Assembly (NCBI GenBank): GCA_023441625.1
Contig: JAEZOA010000099.1
Location: forward strand, 1-29,059
Length of the DNA: 29,059 nt
Reading direction: 5' to 3'
From: Bacillota bacterium
Lineage (GTDB): Bacteria > Bacillota > Clostridia > Acetivibrionales > DSM-1351
Position 1 is the first letter of the stretch, and each line of letters begins with the position of its first letter. Below, piece by piece: positions 23,668-29,059 of the stretch. The notes below the pieces were generated by a model, which saw nothing but the letters and a program-made list of their open reading frames with translations, was not told the origin of the DNA and made no database searches. Position numbers and translations under genes: made by a program.

Positions 23668-23697
23668 AGCTGGGAGCACATCCCAGCTATTATTTTA
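23668..23697 (+). terminator. Hairpin in the hisC-ilvD gap (terminator or ilvD leader hairpin)
   Basis: AGCTGGGA (23668-23675), loop GCACA, TCCCAGCT (23681-23688), then ATTATTTT. The stem is strong but the T-run is interrupted. It may end the hisC transcript, or form a 5' hairpin in the ilvD leader. No T-box motif is visible in the gap. Confidence 0.6.
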
Positions 23698-23731
23698 ACT
23701 AAGGCTTCTGTCTTCGCCATAGCCTCGACAC

Positions 23732-23760
23732 AAACCTAGTTTTCATTGGCATGGAGGTTT
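23732..23760 (+). promoter_or_regulatory. Inverted repeat covering the ilvD ribosome binding site
   Basis: AAACCT (23732-23737) can pair with AGGTTT (23755-23760), whose first bases are part of the GGAGG site (23753-23757). This is a possible translational control hairpin. The stem is short, so confidence is low. Confidence 0.35.
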
Positions 23761-23762
23761 TT

Positions 23763-25421
23763 ATGAAAAGTGATATTGTAAAAAAAGGTATTGAGAGAGC
23801 TCCCCATAGATCGCTATTTAAGGCAATGGGTTATACAGATGAAGAGATTGAAAGACCCTTAATTGGTGTTGTAAATTCAAAAAGTGAAATAGTACCAGGG
23901 CATATTAATTTAGATAAAATTACAGAGGCTGTAAAAGCAGGTATTAGAATGGCGGGAGGTACTCCAATTGAGTTTGGAGCTATCGGAGTATGTGATGGCA
24001 TAGCAATGGGGCATACAGGAATGAAGTACTCCCTAGCTACAAGAGAGTTGATTGCAGACTCCTGTGAGGCAATGGGAAGAGCTCATAGTTTTGATGGAAT
24101 GGTATTCATTCCAAACTGTGACAAGATTGTACCTGGTATGCTTATGGCGGCTGCGAGAATTAATGTACCTTCAATTGTAATTAGTGGTGGTCCTATGCTT
24201 TCTCTAACAAAAGATGGAGAGCCACTGGATTTGAATAGTGTTTTCGAAGCTGTAGGAGCATATAAGTTAGGAAGGATGACTGAAGCTGAGGTCTTAGATT
24301 ATGAAAATAATGCCTGCCCTGGCTGCGGCTCTTGTTCAGGAATGTTTACAGCAAATTCTATGAATTGTCTTACTGAGGTTCTAGGAATGGGATTAACCGG
24401 AAATGGAACAATTCCAGCAGTATATGCAGAGAGAATTAGACTAGCTAAGCATGCAGGTATGAAGGTAATGGAGCTTGTTGAGAAGGATATTAAGCCATCT
24501 GATATTTTGACTATAGAAGCTTTTGAAAATGCACTGGTCGTAGATATGGCATTGGGTTGTTCTACAAATTCAGTTTTGCATTTGCCTGCTATAGCAAATG
24601 AAGCAGGTGTGAAAATTAACCTGGACATTATTAATGAAATCAGCTCAAAGACGCCCAACTTATGCAAACTAGCACCAGCTGGAAAGTATCATGTTCAAGA
24701 TTTATATTCAGCAGGTGGGGTACAGGCTGTTATGAAGGAGCTATCAACTAAAGGCTTATTGCACTTAGGTCTCATTACAGCTACTGGTACAACAGTAGAA
24801 GAAAATATTAAGGATGCAAAAGTAAAGGACTTTAATGTTATTAAAAGCATTGATGCACCACATAGCATAACAGGGGGAATAGCTGTTCTACGAGGAAATA
24901 TCGCTCCAGATGGAGCGGTTGTGAAGAAATCTGCAGTCAGCGATTCAATGCTAGTTCATACAGGACCTGCTAGAGTATTTGACAGTGAGGATGATGCCAT
25001 CAAGGCAATTTATAATAATGAGATAGTTAAGGGCGATGTAGTTATAATACGTTACGAGGGACCAAAAGGAGGGCCTGGTATGCGTGAAATGCTTGGACCT
25101 ACATCTGCGATAGCTGGTATGGGTCTGGACTGTGATGTAGCACTCATTACCGATGGAAGATTTTCGGGAGCGTCCAGAGGGGCATCAATTGGTCATGTAT
25201 CCCCAGAGGCGATGGAGGGTGGGCCAATAGCCCTGATACAGGAAGGGGATATTGTTAATATAGATATTCCATCAGGACGCTTGAACATACAATGCTCAGA
25301 AGAGGAATTAAATAAGAGAAAAGAAAGATGGACGGCACCCTTGCCAAAGATAACTACAGGGTATCTTGGTAGGTATGCAAGATTGGTTACATCTGCAAGT
25401 ACTGGAGCAATACTTAAGTAA
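23763..25421 (+). CDS. ilvD: Dihydroxy-acid dehydratase
   Basis: This 552-residue cytoplasmic Fe-S enzyme dehydrates dihydroxy acids to the 2-keto acids leading to valine, leucine and isoleucine. Cluster and active-site motifs are present: F-I-P-N-C-D-K-I-V-P-G-M, N-A-C-P-G-C-G-S-C-S-G-M-F-T-A-N-S-M-N, V-G-containing Mg2+ region, and G-R-F-S-G-A-S-R-G-A-S-I-G-H-V-S-P-E-A. Full length for the family. ATG 23763 is preferred over ATG 23751, since the GGAGG site (23753-23757) would lie inside the longer frame. It is followed after 160 nt by ilvB, the enzyme two steps earlier in the pathway. Confidence 0.97.
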   Translation: MKSDIVKKGIERAPHRSLFKAMGYTDEEIERPLIGVVNSKSEIVPGHINLDKITEAVKAGIRMAGGTPIEFGAIGVCDGIAMGHTGMKYSLATRELIADSCEAMGRAHSFDGMVFIPNCDKIVPGMLMAAARINVPSIVISGGPMLSLTKDGEPLDLNSVFEAVGAYKLGRMTEAEVLDYENNACPGCGSCSGMFTANSMNCLTEVLGMGLTGNGTIPAVYAERIRLAKHAGMKVMELVEKDIKPSDILTIEAFENALVVDMALGCSTNSVLHLPAIANEAGVKINLDIINEISSKTPNLCKLAPAGKYHVQDLYSAGGVQAVMKELSTKGLLHLGLITATGTTVEENIKDAKVKDFNVIKSIDAPHSITGGIAVLRGNIAPDGAVVKKSAVSDSMLVHTGPARVFDSEDDAIKAIYNNEIVKGDVVIIRYEGPKGGPGMREMLGPTSAIAGMGLDCDVALITDGRFSGASRGASIGHVSPEAMEGGPIALIQEGDIVNIDIPSGRLNIQCSEEELNKRKERWTAPLPKITTGYLGRYARLVTSASTGAILK

Positions 25422-25581
25422 TTTGGTTTACTGAATACCAAATACGGTTCAGTTTAAATTTGCTTAAATCAGTTCTCCCAGTTATTTTGCTAGCATTTAC
25501 AGGGGATACAGCTACCATCAATGTAGCTGAAAATATATTATCTGGGAAGCATTAATTTTTATTTAAGGAGAGTGAGTACGT
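25422..25581. other. ilvD-ilvB intergenic region with three inverted repeats
   Basis: Perfect ATTTGGT...ACCAAAT (25421-25443) starts at the ilvD stop. CAGCTAC...GTAGCTG (25509-25529) is perfect, and TCCCAG (25476-25481) can pair with CTGGGA (25542-25547). A frame open from 25418 to 25555 encodes a leucine/valine/isoleucine-rich stretch (L-L-K-S-V-L-P-V-I-L-L-A-F) but has no ATG and no ribosome site. This could be an attenuator leader, a decayed gene end or chance. Confidence 0.45.
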
Positions 25582-27261
25582 ATGAAGCTATTAGGTGCTG
25601 ATGTTATTATAGAATGTCTGAAGGAACAAGGCGTTGATACTGTATTTGGATATCCAGGAGGGCAAGCAATAATTATATATGATGCTTTGTATAGAGCAAG
25701 AAATGAGATTACTCATATACTCACTTCTCATGAGCAGGGTGCAGCTCATGCAGCAGATGGTTATGCACGTGCAAGTGGAAAAGTTGGCGTCTGTATAGCT
25801 ACCTCTGGTCCAGGCGCAACAAATCTTGTGACAGGAATTGCAACAGCCTATATGGACTCTGTCCCAATGGTTGCTATAACAGGGCAGGTTCCAACTAATT
25901 TACTGGGAAAGGACTCTTTTCAAGAGGTCGATATCACAGGAATAACTATGCCTGTAACAAAGCATAATTTTATTGTAAAAGATGTTACTAAGCTTGCAGA
26001 CACTATGAGAAAGGCCTTTGCTATTGCAAGAGAAGGCAGACCGGGACCTGTTTTAGTTGATGTGTGCAAGGATGTTACTGCCACATTAGTAGAGTATACA
26101 CCTCGTAGACCAGAGAAGACTGACTTCATTTCAAGTAAATATTATGAAATTACTAAAGAAAAACTAGATGAAGCTATAGACGTGATTAATAATGCAAGCA
26201 AACCAGTTATTATCTCTGGGGCAGGAGTTGGTATTGCAGACGCAAAAAAGGAAGTATTAGCACTTGCAGAAACAGCTTGTATTCCTGTGAGCACTTCACT
26301 TATGGGGATGGGTACTTTCTCAGGAACTCATGAACTATTTATGGGTATGGTTGGTATGCATGGTACAAAGACATCAAATTATGCTGTGCATAATTGTGAT
26401 TTACTTATAGCTATTGGAAATCGCTTTAGTGATAGAATTATCAGCAAGGTAAGTGAATTCGCTCCTGAGGCTAAAATAATGCATATTGATGTTGACAGTG
26501 CAGAGGTTGGAAAAAATGTAAATGTAGATTTTCCTCTAGTAGGAAATATTAAGAAGATACTTGAAATAATAAATAAGGGTGTTGTTCCTAAACAGAATAC
26601 AGAATGGATTAGTCGAATTAATGACTGGAAGGGAAAGTACCCGCTAAAATATGCTTATTCAGAAGAAACTGTCCGTCCTCAATACATTGTAGAGAGACTG
26701 TATGAATTGACAAAAGGCGATGCAATTATAACTACAGAGGTAGGCCAGCATCAAATGTGGGCTGCTCAGTTCTACAAATTTGACAGATATAGACAGTTTA
26801 TTTCATCGGGTGGACTTGGGACAATGGGATATGGCTTAGGAGCGTGTATAGGTGCACAGCTGGCAATGCCAGATAAAAAGATAATTAATGTTGCAGGAGA
26901 TGGAAGCTTTAGAATGAATTTAAATGAGCTTGCTACAGCAGTAGAGTATAGGCTTCCTATTGTAATAGCTCTCTTTAATAATAGGGCGCTGGGTATGGTG
27001 CGACAATGGCAGGAATTGTTTTTTGATAGTAGGTTTAGCCAAACTTCAATTGATAGAGGAACTGATTTTGTCGCATTGGCAAAGGCCTTCGGCGCAAAAG
27101 GAATAAATGTAACGCACCCGGAACAGGTTGATGGGGCTATAATTTCTGCGCTTGGTGAAACAGATACACCTGTTCTAATAAATTTTGCCATTGACATGGA
27201 TGACAAGGTATCACCAATTGTGCCGCCGGGTGCAGCACTTTGTGATGTGGTGGATTGCTAA
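25582..27261 (+). CDS. ilvB: Acetolactate synthase, large (catalytic) subunit
   Basis: This 559-residue ThDP-dependent enzyme condenses pyruvate to acetolactate, or with 2-ketobutyrate to acetohydroxybutyrate, the first common step of branched-chain amino-acid synthesis. The N-terminal ThDP domain has the catalytic glutamate in S-H-E-Q-G-A-A-H-A-A-D-G-Y-A-R and G-P-G-A-T-N-L-V-T. The central domain carries V-I-I-S-G-A-G-V, and the C-terminal ThDP-binding motif is G-D-G-S-F-R-M-N to N-N-R-A-L-G-M-V-R-Q-W-Q. Start is ATG 25582 with AAGGAG at 25565-25570. The regulatory subunit ilvN, normally next, is not in the window; an insertion sequence begins 60 bp after the stop. Confidence 0.96.
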   Translation: MKLLGADVIIECLKEQGVDTVFGYPGGQAIIIYDALYRARNEITHILTSHEQGAAHAADGYARASGKVGVCIATSGPGATNLVTGIATAYMDSVPMVAITGQVPTNLLGKDSFQEVDITGITMPVTKHNFIVKDVTKLADTMRKAFAIAREGRPGPVLVDVCKDVTATLVEYTPRRPEKTDFISSKYYEITKEKLDEAIDVINNASKPVIISGAGVGIADAKKEVLALAETACIPVSTSLMGMGTFSGTHELFMGMVGMHGTKTSNYAVHNCDLLIAIGNRFSDRIISKVSEFAPEAKIMHIDVDSAEVGKNVNVDFPLVGNIKKILEIINKGVVPKQNTEWISRINDWKGKYPLKYAYSEETVRPQYIVERLYELTKGDAIITTEVGQHQMWAAQFYKFDRYRQFISSGGLGTMGYGLGACIGAQLAMPDKKIINVAGDGSFRMNLNELATAVEYRLPIVIALFNNRALGMVRQWQELFFDSRFSQTSIDRGTDFVALAKAFGAKGINVTHPEQVDGAIISALGETDTPVLINFAIDMDDKVSPIVPPGAALCDVVDC

Positions 27262-27321
27262 ATGCTTATAAGATTAAATTATAGGATGGGTAATAACTTT
27301 TTGCGAATAAATGTTTTATCC

Positions 27322-27339
27322 GTTACAGTTCAGATGTAG
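27322..27339 (+). repeat. Left terminal inverted repeat of the IS66-family element
   Basis: GTTACAGTTCAGATGTAG, 18 of 18 complementary to the right repeat at 29042-29059. Similarity stops immediately inward. Confidence 0.93.
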
Positions 27340-27341
27340 AA

Positions 27342-27375
27342 TTATAAAAGCACTCCAAATAGAGTGCTTTTATAA
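27342..27375. terminator. Bidirectional terminator at the transposase 3' end
   Basis: TTATAAAAGCACTC (27342-27355), loop CAAATA, GAGTGCTTTTATAA (27362-27375) form a perfect 14-bp stem with A- and T-rich flanks. It overlaps the transposase stop codon (27370-27372) and works in either direction, so it can also end ilvB transcripts. Confidence 0.88.
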
Positions 27376-28851
27376 TGTCACTTCTTTAAGAGTTATTGGA
27401 TTATTATTAAATGCATCCTTAATTCCACGGAAAACATTTTTATTATTTTTTAAAAATGTAGATATAAAACTTCGTATTTGAAGATAATATTTTGCTCCAA
27501 CCTTGCTTCTAAATATTCCTATATTTTGTTTTCGCTTAGCGGGTCTAATATCTGCTTCAGCTCTATTGTTTGAAAAAGGAATATTAAAATCATACATGAA
27601 TAGCAAATGGTTATCCTTATATTCTCCTAGCCGAACAATTAATCTTCGTTCTTCATCTTTGTAGGCATTATTATCATAGTCTGATTGATATTGCTTGTTT
27701 GCCAGTTCTAAAATTTCATCATACCTAGAAATATATCTAGCCATGGAAGTCTCGTCAAAACAACTCACATCAATTGATTTGAGAAGTTTTCTTTGGTGCA
27801 AAATCTCTTTTAACAGCTCCGACATGTCATCAGCCCATGTATGATTGGCAAAGTCTTTAACTCCTTTTAAGTATCGCAAAATATGTACATTACATTCGGC
27901 ATGCTTAGTCCCAAAATTATACTGAACCTTATTATGATCATGTATTAGTGTCCCAAGGTATTCGGGTAGAAATCCCAATTCTTCCATGGCTTCTTTACTT
28001 TTACTTTCATGTACATATTGAAGAGTATATTTATCATTACTGTAGCTATGCAACTGATGGTTCTTGCCATTAATATTTATTGGAGATTCATCTGTATGTA
28101 CATAAATCGAATTATGCAGCCCTTGAAAAATTTCGTCGGTAAAATTATATAATTTAGCAGACAAGGCGTTACTCCAGTTTGCTATTGTACCTTTAGTTAT
28201 GTCAAATTTACCTTCTGTGATCAACTTTACAAAATCAACAGCCTGATCCATTGAAGCCGGTACTCTATGAACTAAAAGCATGATAATCGCCTTTAACTCG
28301 TTACCATATGTAACAAGATTATTTTGCTCCCGAGGAATATTGTATTCACCTGACTCATTTGGATAATATCGAAGTTCTCTTATAACAGTATTAATTTCAA
28401 TGTCTTGAACATATCTGACAACATAAGGCTTTCCTTTGTTTTTCGATGTGATATTAACATCAATAACTTCATGTTTGACATTTCCGCTATCAATTAATTG
28501 CTTTATCTTAGAAATATCAGAAGTAAAGCCAGTGTGTCCGTTTTGCCCTCCCGGCTTCTTTTTAGATTTTTCTCTAGAATTATGAATTACCTTTTTAAAG
28601 CCATCCTTACTTGTTGGCTTTCCAGAGTTAGAGCTATTTTTATCATTATTGTTTTTAAGTCTTTCAATCTCAAGAATAAGCCTTTGGTTTTCTATATCTT
28701 TCATTTCTAATGTTGTATTCATATTAGAAATTGTATTATTTAACATACTTACGGTGGAAGTAAGGTTTTTAATCAACTTTTTTAAGTCACCTACTTCAGA
28801 GGCTAAATTTTCATAATCTTTCTGAAATTGTCTTTGGTAATTCGAACCCAT
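27370..28851 (-). CDS. IS66-family transposase (TnpC, DDE type)
   Basis: This 493-residue transposase has a coiled-coil N-terminus (about 10-70), then N-S-S-N-S-G-K-P-T-S-K-D-G and K-K-P-G-G-Q-N-G-H-T-G, both hallmarks of IS66 transposases. The catalytic domain shows V-H-T-D-E-S (D254), L-I-H-D-H-N-K-V (D305) and N-N-R-A-E-A-D-I-R-P-A-K (E432). The region where many IS66 proteins carry paired C-x-x-C zinc ligands (about 120-170) has no cysteines here, fitting a divergent or ISBst12-type subgroup. The frame is intact. ATG at 28851 follows GGTGA. A promoter lies upstream at 28887-28915. Confidence 0.94.
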   Translation of the reverse strand: MGSNYQRQFQKDYENLASEVGDLKKLIKNLTSTVSMLNNTISNMNTTLEMKDIENQRLILEIERLKNNNDKNSSNSGKPTSKDGFKKVIHNSREKSKKKPGGQNGHTGFTSDISKIKQLIDSGNVKHEVIDVNITSKNKGKPYVVRYVQDIEINTVIRELRYYPNESGEYNIPREQNNLVTYGNELKAIIMLLVHRVPASMDQAVDFVKLITEGKFDITKGTIANWSNALSAKLYNFTDEIFQGLHNSIYVHTDESPININGKNHQLHSYSNDKYTLQYVHESKSKEAMEELGFLPEYLGTLIHDHNKVQYNFGTKHAECNVHILRYLKGVKDFANHTWADDMSELLKEILHQRKLLKSIDVSCFDETSMARYISRYDEILELANKQYQSDYDNNAYKDEERRLIVRLGEYKDNHLLFMYDFNIPFSNNRAEADIRPAKRKQNIGIFRSKVGAKYYLQIRSFISTFLKNNKNVFRGIKDAFNNNPITLKEVTL

Positions 28852-28886
28852 TTTTTCACCGTTTATTCTTTAGTTTTTGTATCTAT

Positions 28887-28915
28887 ATTATATCAAAAAA
28901 ATCAAAAAAAATCAA
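28887..28915 (-). promoter_or_regulatory. Promoter of the transposase gene
   Basis: On the minus strand: TTGATT (28915-28910), 17-nt spacer made almost only of T with two GA steps, TATAAT (28892-28887). The -35 lies in the outer arm of the terminator hairpin at 28913-28949. Confidence 0.65.
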
Positions 28916-28956
28916 GTCAAAAGCATTGAAAACACTGGCTTTTAACTTGTTTTTTT
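28904..28956. terminator. Bidirectional terminator inside the right end of the element
   Basis: CAAGTCAAAAGC (28913-28924) pairs with GCTTTTAACTTG (28938-28949) with one mismatch. Seven T follow on the plus strand (28950-28956) and eight T on the minus strand (complement of 28904-28911). It would stop transcription entering the element from outside, upstream of the transposase. Confidence 0.75.
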
Positions 28957-29041
28957 ATACTCAAATTATATTTAATTTTACTACCTTATTTAGAAGATAT
29001 TTTGAATATTAGAAACTGATGCTCTGGAAATTATCAATAAA

Positions 29042-29059
29042 CTACATCTGAACTGTAAC
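29042..29059 (-). repeat. Right terminal inverted repeat of the IS66-family element
   Basis: CTACATCTGAACTGTAAC, the exact complement of the left repeat at 27322-27339, ending at the last base of the window. Confidence 0.93.

Larger units (their letters stand above)
27322..29059 (-). mobile_element. IS66-family insertion sequence (ISBst12-like, single transposase gene)
   Basis: Perfect 18-bp terminal inverted repeats bound the element: GTTACAGTTCAGATGTAG (27322-27339) and its complement CTACATCTGAACTGTAAC (29042-29059). It spans 1,738 bp and carries only the transposase, with no TnpA or TnpB, as in the ISBst12 subgroup. The eight bases before the left end (27314-27321, TTTTATCC) are the candidate target duplication; its partner lies beyond the window. 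The right end coincides with the last base of the window. A bidirectional terminator lies just inside each end. Confidence 0.92.

Noticed and set aside
27370..28851. Disrupted or degenerate transposase
   Set aside because: The frame is intact over 493 codons with all three acidic catalytic residues, and both terminal repeats are perfect.
1..29059. CRISPR array, tRNA, rRNA or prophage genes
   Set aside because: No short regularly spaced repeats, cloverleaf-like sequences, rRNA segments or phage structural genes were seen on either strand.

Overview
This window looks like chromosome from a low-GC, spore-forming Gram-positive of the class Clostridia. The grounds are A/T-rich coding sequence, strong GGAGG-type ribosome binding sites, spoIIR, a clostridial-type AgrD-like peptide motif, and CvpA, DUF5711 and YkvI family genes typical of the group. 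A mesophilic Ruminiclostridium-like genome is my best guess, but that is inference. All protein-coding genes read left to right except the transposase at the right end. The last 18 bases are one end of that insertion sequence, so the window probably stops at a contig edge created by a repeated element.

Layout. (1) 1-4910 is the tail of a cell-surface polysaccharide operon: an ABC exporter cut by the window edge, a CpsB/CapC-type PHP phosphatase, an initiating sugar-phosphate transferase, a CDP-glycerol glycerophosphotransferase-like protein and a Wzx-type flippase. A strong terminator follows. (2) 5080-7812 holds pyrG and the sporulation gene spoIIR, each with its own terminator. (3) 7817-10501 is the most unusual part. 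Two tandem units of about 1,325 bp each encode a 318-residue polytopic membrane protein, then a 39-residue AgrD-like cyclic-peptide precursor, then a very conserved non-coding element. No AgrB processing protease, histidine kinase or response regulator is present. (4) 10712-14377 holds an MgtC/SapB-family membrane protein and a SERCA/PMCA-type Ca2+ P-type ATPase. (5) 14428-19121 is a four-gene ABC-2 system: ATPase, permease, GldG-like auxiliary protein and DUF4340 protein. (6) 19134-22384 holds a YkvI-family transporter whose ribosome binding site lies inside a terminator-like hairpin, a DUF5711-type protein and a CvpA-family protein. (7) 22381-27261 holds amino-acid biosynthesis genes hisC, ilvD and ilvB. 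(8) 27322-29059 is a complete-looking IS66-family (ISBst12-like) element with 18-bp perfect terminal inverted repeats, inserted 60 bp after ilvB.

How the parts work together. The surface-polysaccharide genes form one assembly line: lipid-linked initiation, glycerol-phosphate or related modification, flipping and export, with a phosphatase to tune it. The AgrD-like units look like a peptide-signalling module in which membrane receptor and signal are co-duplicated. The two predicted rings differ at one residue, which suggests two signal variants. The kinase-less receptor and the conserved trailing element are the main candidates for something not yet described. Several leaders in the window (19134-19221, 14428-14503, 23628-23688) place a hairpin at the predicted 5' end or over the ribosome binding site, so RNA-level control may be common here.
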